Shown in pieces: positions 1-8,108 of a DNA stretch of 64,000 bases. Within the stretch, counting starts at the first letter, position 1, and each line of letters opens with the position of its first letter. Below the pieces are notes generated by a model that worked only from the letters and a program-made list of their open reading frames with translations, made no database searches and was not told the origin of the DNA. Source of the DNA: Pratylenchus scribneri. Taxonomy: Eukaryota > Nematoda > Chromadorea > Rhabditida > Pratylenchidae. The position numbers were made by a program, and so were the translations under genes. The stretch lies in assembly GCA_030063045.1 (NCBI GenBank), contig JAQSEB010000114.1, positions 2,852,001 through 2,916,000 of the forward strand, given 5' to 3'.

Positions 1-2477
1 GGACATGCATGCCAAACACAACCATTTATTTCTAAACCCAATTTCTCCTTTTCGGCATACCCATCAATTTTATATGGTCCACACTTATATTCTCCGTCCT
101 TAGATAAAGATGTCCGAAATGAAATACCGTTTTTGTAGGTGTACCATTTTATAAATTTCAATGCAAGGAAACTTTGATTTTCTGCAGTGTCATATCCTCT
201 CTCAGGAGTTATTCCAACATGATTTTCCGGTAAATGATTTAGCCTGAAATGATGCATACATCCACTTGCAATAGTGATTGCAACATTCAATATATCAATC
301 CCTCTATCTTCAGGCTTCCAATTTCCCCATAGATTATTAGTAGATTCATACGTGATTTGCTTTCTTTTCTTTCTTCTACTCAATTCATAAAATTCAGCTC
401 TAAATGCTACAAGTGCGGCACAGAGTATTTCCACATCGTTTAAAAAGTATTCAGCTAGTTTTTCGGACAAATTGAAGGATTCATTTTTATGTTTTTCATA
501 GTATTTACAGAATTTTGCTTTTTTAGTTGGTAGCATTCCACCTTCCATGTAATCCTCTCTAGGAGGTAAATTAGGTAGAATTTTATCATAATTTGAGGGA
601 TTATTTGCTAAATGTGGAAAAAATAATTTTTCCTCGATTTTTAAATCGAACGCTGGGACCAAAGATTCGAGAGAAATTGGTGTCAGATTATAAGAATCTC
701 TAAATATAATTTCAGAATTTATTTTGCCTCTGGGAATTTTCATCTGATATATTTTATTGCCTTTTTTGATCAATCCGGGTTTAAAACCGAGTCTGAATAA
801 TTCTTTAAAAGTCAGAATGTGATCAAATCTTCCTCCATAATGGGCGAAACAAATACTTTTATATTTTGTTGAAAATTTAGAGAGAATCCATTCCACAAAA
901 TCCTTCAAAGGGTCATCGGTAATGATCTTATGGTCAACAAAGGTATCATTGAAATTTCTATGAGAAAACGTTATAGTTCGATATGAGCCGCAAATTTCAC
1001 AATCTTCATTTAATAAACTGTCATTAATTCGATTGAACCGTATGCAACTTGTACATATTACTTTCAGAGCAATAAAATTCACGTTATGTTGAAATCTTTC
1101 AGGGAAATTTATAGGGTCGATACTTTTATGTTGCATAGTTTCCACATCGTAGACAAGAATTCTGTAGTCTTTAGGGAATTTTAAAGCTAATTTTTGTATA
1201 TAGCAGCCCCTTTCTTTTTCATGAAATATTTTACATCTATAGCACCACTTCTCGTTGCAGGTATGTCCACTCCGTCCATTTTTACTGTTGTCATTTACAT
1301 CATAAATTTTTCCACAAGCCTCACATTTCTTTGATATTTCACATATATTATTTTCCAAATGATATTTAAAACAATCGGGATTTATAAACCTTTTCTTACA
1401 ATTTTTACAATAAGCTTTATAATCTGGTTTTTCAGGACATGGATAAGATAGTCCATGTCTTGTGCAATTAATACATCTGCTTTTACAAGTTTTTCGATGC
1501 AATTTATTTTCTTTAAAAGGGGTTTCGCAGCTTAAACAATATTTATTTTTCCCGAATATGGAAGCGATATTCCGAACTCCATCAAAATGATTATCATGAT
1601 GATAAATTATAATTGCAATATCAAATGCGTCGTCGCCATATTTAAAAATAGGTTTATAGTTGCCGAATTCACCAAAAATGAACAATTTAAATTTATGAGA
1701 TTTGTAGATTTGATTCCAGTAATTTATAATTATGGGGCCATAATAAGTTGCATCATATATTTTATTGTTGAGTGGAATATAGCAGTTTTTCATCAAGGAA
1801 TGCACATCATATTTTAAATTGCTCGATTCTTCTTTTTGATATCTATAAAATTTTACTTGGTTCATACATTTTAATTGGTAAATCAATGTCAATTGCAGGG
1901 CATAGAATAGACAATAATTGTCTGAATTTTCAATTTTTATTAAGTTATTTTGATTAAAATTATGCTTGACCACATTTTTATTTTTGCCTTTTCCTTTAAT
2001 TGTCCGCTTTTTTTCCAATGAATTTTTATCCAAAACTGTGATAGTTACTGTGAAGGGATCCCCCCAAAGAGATCCCTCTCCTTCTTTCCTTTTCGACTGA
2101 GCTACAAGAAGGAAACGATTTAATATTGCATCTGTTGTATTGTCTGTAATTTCACGAATAGGAATCCAAATATCTGGATCCAGCAAAGGGGAGCTGATCA
2201 TTGCACCTAACTGATCAGGGTTAATTTTTTTATTTTTGCTAACTTCAATTGCATCATCCACACAGCTCTGAAATATTTCCGATAAGATGGATTCGGGGTC
2301 ATCTGGTATTGATTCGATTGAATATTTTGCTTTACATTGTAGACATTTATATTTTTCATTAAAGCTTATTTCATCTTCGAGCAGCTTTACATGGTCACCA
2401 ATTTCTTTTACAGTTTCATATTTGTCATTGTTATATTCATCAATACGTCGTTTTTTTGTAGGTGGTTGATCATCCAT
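1..2477 (-). CDS. Polinton protein-primed family B DNA polymerase, N-terminal half (cut by window edge)
   Basis: This gene would replicate the element from protein-primed ends. The frame is open from ATG at 2477 (MDDQPPTKKRRID, with a basic KKRR patch) to the window edge, about 825 codons. The first third is Cys-rich with many CxxC pairs. The 3'-5' exonuclease follows, with an Exo I-like motif YDVET, an Exo II-like segment AHYGGRFDHI and an Exo III-like YFLND. The last visible residues, around GCVWHACP, match the start of the region between exonuclease and palm in Polinton polymerases. The palm motifs would lie left of position 1. No frameshift or stop was seen. It diverges from the innexin gene across a 183-bp promoter region. 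A palm-only polymerase fragment at 19.2 kb faces the other way. Confidence 0.9.
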   Translation of the reverse strand, partial: MDDQPPTKKRRIDEYNNDKYETVKEIGDHVKLLEDEISFNEKYKCLQCKAKYSIESIPDDPESILSEIFQSCVDDAIEVSKNKKINPDQLGAMISSPLLDPDIWIPIREITDNTTDAILNRFLLVAQSKRKEGEGSLWGDPFTVTITVLDKNSLEKKRTIKGKGKNKNVVKHNFNQNNLIKIENSDNYCLFYALQLTLIYQLKCMNQVKFYRYQKEESSNLKYDVHSLMKNCYIPLNNKIYDATYYGPIIINYWNQIYKSHKFKLFIFGEFGNYKPIFKYGDDAFDIAIIIYHHDNHFDGVRNIASIFGKNKYCLSCETPFKENKLHRKTCKSRCINCTRHGLSYPCPEKPDYKAYCKNCKKRFINPDCFKYHLENNICEISKKCEACGKIYDVNDNSKNGRSGHTCNEKWCYRCKIFHEKERGCYIQKLALKFPKDYRILVYDVETMQHKSIDPINFPERFQHNVNFIALKVICTSCIRFNRINDSLLNEDCEICGSYRTITFSHRNFNDTFVDHKIITDDPLKDFVEWILSKFSTKYKSICFAHYGGRFDHILTFKELFRLGFKPGLIKKGNKIYQMKIPRGKINSEIIFRDSYNLTPISLESLVPAFDLKIEEKLFFPHLANNPSNYDKILPNLPPREDYMEGGMLPTKKAKFCKYYEKHKNESFNLSEKLAEYFLNDVEILCAALVAFRAEFYELSRRKKRKQITYESTNNLWGNWKPEDRGIDILNVAITIASGCMHHFRLNHLPENHVGITPERGYDTAENQSFLALKFIKWYTYKNGISFRTSLSKDGEYKCGPYKIDGYAEKEKLGLEINGCVWHAC

Positions 2478-2660
2478 TGCGGTGGATAAAAATATGAAAA
2501 ATAAATGAAAAATGTATCATTTTTATACAACAAATTAAGCCCCGCCCATTATATAGATTTATAGTTTTTTGGCTTTTTGCCAAATATTTAGGCTCCGCCC
2601 AGAAAGGGCGTGGCTTGCTTCCTTATAAGTAAGCTGAAAATTTGTCAGTCAGTTATTAAA
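2478..2660. promoter_or_regulatory. Bidirectional promoter between polymerase and innexin genes
   Basis: This 183-bp spacer separates two divergent genes. It carries CCCCGCCC near 2540, CTCCGCCC near 2593 and a GGGCGTGGC box (reverse of GCCACGCCC) near 2604. TTATAAG near 2624 lies about 35 bp before the innexin ATG and can serve as its TATA box. A TATATAG/TATAG stretch near 2550-2567 could serve the polymerase. The imperfect palindrome TTTTTTGGC...TTGCCAAATATTTAG followed by CTCCGCC recurs almost unchanged at 4586-4620. Confidence 0.6.
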
Positions 2661-3746
2661 ATGTTTAAAATTCCATTTCTTTCGGAATCTTTTATCGGCA
2701 AATTTAAGCGAAATCCGACCGATGATTTCGCAGACTTCTTAAATTATATTTTTACACCAATATTATTTGCTATTTGCGCTCTAATTATCTCAGCTAAGCA
2801 GTATCTTGGATCACCCATACAATGTCTTTTACCTGCAAATTTTAACCCTACATGGAACGATTATAGTAAGGAATACTGCTTCACTCAAAAAACCTATTCT
2901 CCTCCAACGAATATGGACGACATTATATATGGAATAAGACCGTACGACAATATACATTATTACCCATGGCTAGCTCTGATTTTATTTAAACAGGCCATCT
3001 ATTTCTACTTTCCATGTTTAATCATTAAATACTTTTATTCGCGAACGGTTGATGTTTGTGAAATTATAGAAAAATTCGATTCAATCCGGAGCCTTTCAAG
3101 TGGAAAAAGGAAAAAGGAAATTGCAAAAATTGTCAGTAAACTGAAGGAGGAAATCGAATTGGAAAATGAATTTAACTCGTTCTCCAGAATCGTGGCATTT
3201 CTAAATTTTACAGCCTTGCTGAAAAACGGCTTCATTTTCATAATTGTGAAATCAATATGCTTGTTCAACGTAATAATGCAACTATTATTTTTAACTTTAT
3301 TGGTAGGAAAAATGAATTTATTTTGGGGCTATGATGTACTCATATCTTTATTGTATGATGAGAATAACGGTTCATTTTTTCCTAGAATTACATTTTGCGA
3401 CATGAAAGTTACTTCCCTTGGAAATCCTCACAACCATACCTTCCAATGCTTGCTTACAATAAATATTTTAAACGAAAAAATTTTCATGTGTATTTACTTT
3501 TATTTAATATTTCTCTTATTCTTTAATATGTTTTATATTTTTAAAGTTGTAATTTCTTATCTCCTAATTAATCGACAAATTAATCTATCATTAGAAGGTC
3601 GAAATCCTTTAGAAATTGAACAATTCAAAAAAGTATATAATTCTGATTACCGACTCATAACATATTTTATTCTCAATAATTTTGGAATACCTTTAACTCA
3701 TCAATTCATTAATCAATTATTTGTTTTACATCAATCAAATGTTTAA
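2661..3746 (+). CDS. Innexin (gap-junction/hemichannel protein) carried by the Polinton
   Basis: Innexins form invertebrate gap junctions and hemichannels in the plasma membrane. The 361-aa frame has the family layout: a short cytoplasmic N-terminus, TM1, a first extracellular loop with GSPIQC and a second Cys in YCFTQKTY, the YYxW signature (here YYPWLALILF) at TM2, a cytoplasmic loop rich in Lys and Glu, TM3, a second extracellular loop with two Cys (RITFCDMKV and FQCLLTINILNEKIF), TM4 and a short tail. All four loop cysteines are kept and there is no stop or frameshift. I chose ATG 2661 because an earlier GTG at 2610 lies in the promoter and the ATG sits about 35 bp after a TATA box. It has no introns, in contrast to cellular innexin genes. 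Its placement between Polinton genes indicates captured host cargo. Confidence 0.93.
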   Translation: MFKIPFLSESFIGKFKRNPTDDFADFLNYIFTPILFAICALIISAKQYLGSPIQCLLPANFNPTWNDYSKEYCFTQKTYSPPTNMDDIIYGIRPYDNIHYYPWLALILFKQAIYFYFPCLIIKYFYSRTVDVCEIIEKFDSIRSLSSGKRKKEIAKIVSKLKEEIELENEFNSFSRIVAFLNFTALLKNGFIFIIVKSICLFNVIMQLLFLTLLVGKMNLFWGYDVLISLLYDENNGSFFPRITFCDMKVTSLGNPHNHTFQCLLTINILNEKIFMCIYFYLIFLLFFNMFYIFKVVISYLLINRQINLSLEGRNPLEIEQFKKVYNSDYRLITYFILNNFGIPLTHQFINQLFVLHQSNV

Positions 3747-3953
3747 TTTTTATCATATTAAAGTTTAAAAAATAAAAATTTTATAATAATGAACGCATAT
3801 TTTTTCGATTTTATATTAATTAATCATCGGATGATAAAATAGATAATAGAGAAGTTACAATTATTATAAAATTAGGCTAGAGAAGTTTCCATTTTTAGGG
3901 GTAATTTAATAGAATTAAGGATAAGAAGATAACTATTATTCAAAATTAACAAT

Positions 3954-4505
3954 TTACCAACGTTCAAGAAACATATTTTTCCCCATTTCTTTAAATTTAT
4001 CTTTATCCGAGTCCGATTCGTCAGGGCAATGCATCTCACATAAATCCTTGCAATGAGGGCAAACGCGCAAAAGAACATTACATTTTGGTTCAGTATCATT
4101 AGCAATCTTTAAACCTGGCAATTCATTCCATGGGTTGCTAACAATTTCAAGTAACTCAATTGGGTAAAACTCTGTATTATGATGAGTGTGGGTCACTACG
4201 CATTGTAGATAAGGGTCTCTCAGACGGATTCTATGGCGTGCAAAGTAATGTTGTACAATAGAACAGTTATATAGCATTTTCAATTTTCCATATGCTTTGA
4301 TATTATATGCACCGTTTTCAGTAATGCCAGCGAAACGAATTCTTGTTTTTTCCTTTTTACGATTTAGATAAGTTGTCTGAAGAAGGGCACCGGAAAAATG
4401 TCGGATAACTTTGTTTCGATCTTCTGGATGGTCGAGATGAAATCGAATTGTTGAGACATTACACTTAAGTAGCTTGGCGATTTCGTTGACTAATAGAACT
4501 GCCAT
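3954..4505 (-). CDS. Stand-alone PAZ-domain protein (Argonaute-derived) with Cys-rich tail
   Basis: PAZ domains of Argonaute and Dicer bind the 3' ends of small RNAs. This 183-aa protein aligns by eye with the Argonaute L1-PAZ region. Residues 36-47 contain the FSGALLQTTYLNR strand, followed by the IRFAGIT strand (57-62) and then NCSIVQHYFARHRI (80-93), RDPYLQCVVTH (97-106) and EFYPIELLEIV (112-122), which match the usual VxxYFxxxYxIxLxxPxLPCVxV and YxPxELxxIV pattern. No N, MID or PIWI domain follows. Instead there is a short tail with CPHCKDLCEMHC (149-160), a possible zinc site, and an acidic DESDSD stretch. It is intronless and complete. A TATAAAT with CTCAATAT sits just upstream near 4535-4550. 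The family call comes from motif order and spacing; a binding role is inference. Confidence 0.8.
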   Translation of the reverse strand: MAVLLVNEIAKLLKCNVSTIRFHLDHPEDRNKVIRHFSGALLQTTYLNRKKEKTRIRFAGITENGAYNIKAYGKLKMLYNCSIVQHYFARHRIRLRDPYLQCVVTHTHHNTEFYPIELLEIVSNPWNELPGLKIANDTEPKCNVLLRVCPHCKDLCEMHCPDESDSDKDKFKEMGKNMFLERW

Positions 4506-4769
4506 TTTTTATTAATTGGATTATAAAATTTAGATACAAATATTGAGAATATTTATAGTAGTCTAAGCCACGCCTATTTCACGTTTTTTTGGCATCTTGC
4601 CAAATATTTAGACTCCGCCTTTTTTTTGGAAATTTGCCAAATTTTTGACCACGCCCTTTTTTGGAAAATTGCCAAATTTCCAAGCTCCGCCTTTGACCAC
4701 GCCCTCTTTTAGGTTTTTATATAAGTTCTTCATTTTTCTACTAATTCCTCATTATTATCTTAATCCAAA
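4506..4769. promoter_or_regulatory. Bidirectional promoter with repeated GCCACGCC / CTCCGCC boxes
   Basis: This spacer separates the divergent PAZ gene and a small Cys-rich gene. It holds five GC-type boxes: CCACGCC near 4568, CTCCGCC near 4612, CCACGCCC near 4650, CTCCGCC near 4684 and CCACGCCC near 4697. They alternate with TTGCCAAAT half-palindromes, giving roughly 35-bp imperfect units. TATATAAG near 4730 is placed for the plus-strand gene (ATG 4770). TATAAATATT (read on the minus strand, near 4545-4553) followed by CTCAATATT is placed for the PAZ gene. Confidence 0.6.
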
Positions 4770-5144
4770 ATGTGTAAATCAATTAATAAGAATCGAAAAA
4801 CTCCATATAACGGAGAATTGAAAAAGAAGAAGAAGAAGAAAACATGTGCCCAGGAAGCGAAGGATGAAGTAATGGATGACGTAAAGTCTAGCACTGAAGA
4901 AAGCGGAGAAGAAGAAGTCACGACTGAAACATCTGAGAAGCCAGCTGAGCCCCAAATCTGGAAGCTATGTAAGCAAAAATATTTATTAATTTTTAAACTC
5001 TGCAAAGAATGCAGCGACCACTTATTCAATAATAAGAAGAAATTTTCACGAGTCAACGATCGCCTCCAATTAGGGATTGTTTGCGATGAATGCATCAGAA
5101 TCAATGCAGGAGTGACAGACTTAATAAGTCCAAAAAATAAATAA
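4770..5144 (+). CDS. Small Polinton-borne protein with Lys tract, acidic tract and two CxxC pairs
   Basis: I do not recognise this 124-aa protein. The N-terminus is strongly basic with a run of seven lysines near residue 19, which could be a nuclear signal. An acidic Glu-rich stretch follows (about 35-60). The C-terminal half contains CKECSDHLF and CDECIRINAG, two CxxC pairs about 27 residues apart that could bind one zinc ion. The start is the first ATG after a well placed TATA box. It shares the CxxC-pair style with the 147-aa protein at 15064, but I see no convincing alignment. A DNA- or RNA-binding role is a guess. Confidence 0.65.
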   Translation: MCKSINKNRKTPYNGELKKKKKKKTCAQEAKDEVMDDVKSSTEESGEEEVTTETSEKPAEPQIWKLCKQKYLLIFKLCKECSDHLFNNKKKFSRVNDRLQLGIVCDECIRINAGVTDLISPKNK

Positions 5145-5249
5145 TTCATTTTATTCAATTATTGTTATTTCCTTATCTCCATATAATAAATTTTAATTTG
5201 AATTATTTTAAATCTTATAATGTAGTGAATGAAGGAAAAATAATTAAAA

Positions 5250-5950
5250 TTTTCCAAGAATTAAAGTGAAGACCTACCAAACCATCGGCTAAGGTCCTCG
5301 TGTTTGGGGTTCCCGAGTATCGTTGACTAAAAAGATCGGTCGCGTAACGTCCCCCAATTCGTGGTTAATTTTAATCAGAAAAATTTTTAGAAAATTAGTT
5401 TAAAATTTTAAGTTATTATGAAATATATATAATGGGGAATAGGGACTATCATAGTGAGAACAAATTAGTGAGTAAGGGTAGATCGCCTTGGCTAATAGCC
5501 TTAATGATCCGGAAATGGATGCATTGCTCTATGGATCGGTCTTCCGAGAAGTAGAGTTTCTGCTTACATTTACTGTATTTAGTTCATACATTTCATAGAA
5601 TGTTTTTGTTATCATAGTGAGGGTAGATCGCCTTGGATTGACCAAAATGATCCGGAACTGGTAGGCCAAAAAAGAATCGGCGGGTGGGCTAGAGGGGGCC
5701 GAGGAATTTTGGTTACCTTTTCTGTATTTGAGAATTCGGTCTTAATTTCATATATGTTAAACTTAGTAAGAGAGGTTGATCACCCTAACGATCCGGATTG
5801 CGAGCTAATGGCCGTCACAGGACGTGAGCTATGGCCCTTCCGCTTTATAGAATGTTAAGCTATTTCATAAGGAACGGTAAATCGCCGTGACGTTACAGTC
5901 TAAATGATTATGGTATGGGACCATTCCTTAATCGCGAGAACACAATTATC
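5250..5950. ncRNA. Repeated hairpin-like non-coding units inside the Polinton
   Basis: No frame is open across this 0.8-kb gap between convergent genes (5144 and 5973). It contains a recurring block: GGGTAGATCGCCTTGG at 5476, the same words again at about 5621, a degenerate copy (GGTTGATCACC) near 5770 and a weaker one (GTAAATCGCCGTG) near 5877. In the first three the block is followed by GATCCGGA. Between the two conserved words sits a different short stem each time (GGC-TAATA-GCC, TTGG-ATTG-ACCAA, GGT-TGATC-ACC). A separate GC-richer island lies at 5270-5370. Preserved pairing with changed bases suggests structured RNA or a protein-binding DNA repeat. Transcription is not shown. Confidence 0.4.
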
Positions 5951-5972
5951 GATAATTGTTTTTTTTAAAATT

Positions 5973-6431
5973 TTATTTCAACATTTTTGTAACAATATTT
6001 TTTACGAATAAATCTGAATTTTCGGATGAATTTAACAATTGTAAAAATCTTTCAAAGGGATAACCTAAGGACATAAAATAAATAAAAGTAATACAATAAT
6101 GACCACAAACATTTGTATTTAGTGACTGATAAGGGTATCTATTCCTTCTTAAATTATTATATTGTTTTAAAAATTGTTTGATTTTTCCTGTTGGCTCGAT
6201 CGAATAACTATCAAAATAGTTCACTTCTTTATTTTTTCCATTGACGAAAACTGCAGTCCAATGAGAGCCGTCTTCATTTGATTTGTCTAGATTAAAGATG
6301 ATAGCAGCGGGGTAATTTAGATCATTTTTCGACGGGGCTTGATCGCTTGGATAACAGCCCTGAAAATATCTTCTTGTTACTCTGTTGAAGTTCAATATTT
6401 TCGTGATTTGATCCGAGTCCAGAGAAGCCAT
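5973..6431 (-). CDS. Polinton adenain-like cysteine protease (capsid maturation)
   Basis: This 152-aa protein matches the adenovirus-protease/Ulp1 cysteine protease fold used by Polintons to process capsid proteins. The catalytic layout is visible: His57 in SHWTAVFV, Asp74 in NYFDSY, Gln102 in PYQSL and Cys109 in VCGHYC. The Gln lies seven residues before the Cys, as in the adenovirus enzyme. Two other cysteines are nearby (26 and 113). The reading frame is complete and starts inside the upstream small membrane-protein gene, overlapping it by 110 bp in another frame. Likely substrates are the capsid proteins encoded just upstream. Confidence 0.9.
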   Translation of the reverse strand: MASLDSDQITKILNFNRVTRRYFQGCYPSDQAPSKNDLNYPAAIIFNLDKSNEDGSHWTAVFVNGKNKEVNYFDSYSIEPTGKIKQFLKQYNNLRRNRYPYQSLNTNVCGHYCITFIYFMSLGYPFERFLQLLNSSENSDLFVKNIVTKMLK

Positions 6432-6651
6432 TCTCTTTTTGTCGTTTCCACCACAGATATACCCAACGAATTTGCCAAATTAGGAAAGTAACTATTACTG
6501 AAAAATATAGTACCAATAGGATATAGCAATATATTGTACTATATATCGATTTGTCGGAAATATCTTTACACAACGGAATTGTAGGGAATTGAATAAATTG
6601 TGGTGGTTCTTGTAGCATTTCTGCTGATTGATTGGTCTTATTTATATCCAT
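6322..6651 (-). CDS. Small single-pass membrane protein overlapping the protease gene
   Basis: I do not recognise a family for this 109-aa protein. A single strong membrane segment lies at about residues 38-62 (YCYILLVLYFSVIVTFLIW), followed by aromatic and basic residues (WVYLWWKRQK) that would anchor it with the C-terminus in the cytoplasm or virion interior. The N-terminal 35 residues are polar. Its last 110 bp overlap the protease start in a different frame. The position between capsid and protease genes suggests a late virion- or membrane-associated protein; that is inference. Confidence 0.65.
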   Translation of the reverse strand: MDINKTNQSAEMLQEPPQFIQFPTIPLCKDISDKSIYSTIYCYILLVLYFSVIVTFLIWQIRWVYLWWKRQKENGFSGLGSNHENIELQQSNKKIFSGLLSKRSSPVEK

Positions 6652-6791
6652 TTTATTTTATAAAAATTGAAATAGTGAATAACAAAATTTTGTAAATATT
6701 AAAATAAAATATATTGTAAATAATATATGGTGGAATTTAATTTTTAACATAAATAAATATGATGAGTAAACGGGTATTTATATATGGGATT

Positions 6792-8099
6792 TTATACTGT
6801 TATATCCGTGGAAATAGTCCTGTTTCGGTCTAGCATCAATAAAGCGTCTACTTCTGCCATAGCAACGAGCACAACGCCCCCCTCGGGCACCTCTTGGTTA
6901 AAAGATAATTTTACTAGGCATGAACCCGGTTTAATCAAGTCGAAAGTGTCACCGCTGTCTTCTTTTGATGTAGTAAGATTAAATACAAAGATACACCAAC
7001 CATTTCCATATGACTTATAATCTATTCCATTGCTTTCTAATGATCCTGCATATCCAATAGCATCCATAGTGTCGTGGAATGCGCGTGCATATTTTTTATT
7101 TGGAAAATCCAGAGTATATGGCGCTTCTGGATGGTTTACTCCGTTTGCAATTACCGATATGTTCCTTAGGTGGAAAGGTTGAAAATTGAATGGACTTGTT
7201 TTCTGGTCTCCTACATAATCTTTGTTGCTCAGCAATGCTAAAGTCACTCTTCTCGGGATTTGATCGGTCCAAAGACAAGCATTATATTCTCTATGTCCCT
7301 CTCCTATGTACATTGATTTTATGGCCGTTTTTCTCATAGGATACCTTGCCGGTTTGAGCTCAAGTTTTTTATTGATATCATAGGCCAATGAGTCCACTAA
7401 TTCCAACATTTTTACATATAATTTCAAGCCAGTGATTTCAAAATGATAAGTGTTATCGGTACCAGTAATTATGACAAAATTGCTCTCGTTAGGAAGTAAC
7501 TCCACGTCAATTTCACACTGATTAACCAAATATTTGGGTTGATTAGCAAGATCAACATCTAATTTTGACATAAATTGTACTGTTTTACTTTGAGCAAATA
7601 GCTGTTTTCGATTTTCATATCCTGGTCCTGCTGTCTGTGAATCTCCATCTTTATAATAGCCTGCGACATTAAGATAGGAAGTTTTTGTTGTTGTTGGATA
7701 GGTTAATTCGTAGTCAAAAATACTTTTGTAGGCCATCAGAGAATTCCCTTCAAACACCTGTGTTCCGTTAATAGAAATTCTACAATTTTTCCATATTGAA
7801 TGCCCAATTAATTGGCATACAGAAACGTCTTCATTAGCCGGTACATTAATTAAAAGTCCTTCAGCATTCCTTTTCTTAATTCTGCACTCCATAAGAAGAT
7901 AGCATTTGGAGAGATCTATGTAATTTGTGCTTGCATGAATTTTAAAATGATATGGAATATCGGTGAGAGGGTTAAGGGTCAAATATTCACGGAATGAAGA
8001 AGAACTAACGGTTACATTTGTACTAGGGATATCAAAAATCGATAGAGCATTGGTGATGGCATTTGGGGAATCCTTGTCAATTTTATGAAAGGTCGTCAT
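6792..8099 (-). CDS. Polinton major capsid protein (double jelly-roll type)
   Basis: The length (435 aa), position directly after the basic capsid-associated gene, and an even, beta-rich composition without coiled coils or membrane segments fit the double jelly-roll major capsid protein of Polintons, which builds the icosahedral shell. Typical features include an N-terminal jelly-roll start with LTLNPLTDIPYHFKI, a central switch around LELVDSLAYDINKK, and a C-terminal half with RRVTLALLSN and FQPFHLRNISVIANG. The frame is complete. The ATG lies 9 bp after the stop of the preceding gene, suggesting the two are read from one transcript. The assignment rests on context and length more than on a single signature. 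Confidence 0.82.
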   Translation of the reverse strand: MTTFHKIDKDSPNAITNALSIFDIPSTNVTVSSSSFREYLTLNPLTDIPYHFKIHASTNYIDLSKCYLLMECRIKKRNAEGLLINVPANEDVSVCQLIGHSIWKNCRISINGTQVFEGNSLMAYKSIFDYELTYPTTTKTSYLNVAGYYKDGDSQTAGPGYENRKQLFAQSKTVQFMSKLDVDLANQPKYLVNQCEIDVELLPNESNFVIITGTDNTYHFEITGLKLYVKMLELVDSLAYDINKKLELKPARYPMRKTAIKSMYIGEGHREYNACLWTDQIPRRVTLALLSNKDYVGDQKTSPFNFQPFHLRNISVIANGVNHPEAPYTLDFPNKKYARAFHDTMDAIGYAGSLESNGIDYKSYGNGWCIFVFNLTTSKEDSGDTFDLIKPGSCLVKLSFNQEVPEGGVVLVAMAEVDALLMLDRNRTISTDITV

Positions 8100-8108
8100 T
8101 TTATTTAA

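Noticed and set aside
1587..2469. Three short plus-strand frames over the left part
   Set aside because: They lie antisense to the DNA polymerase frame and have no recognisable features.
2610..2660. Longer innexin start
   Set aside because: The upstream start is GTG and the added residues lie across the TATA box; ATG 2661 fits the family N-terminus.
4760..5158. Minus-strand 132-codon frame
   Set aside because: Antisense to the Lys-rich 124-aa gene; its Phe run is the reverse of the lysine tract, and the plus-strand gene has the TATA box.
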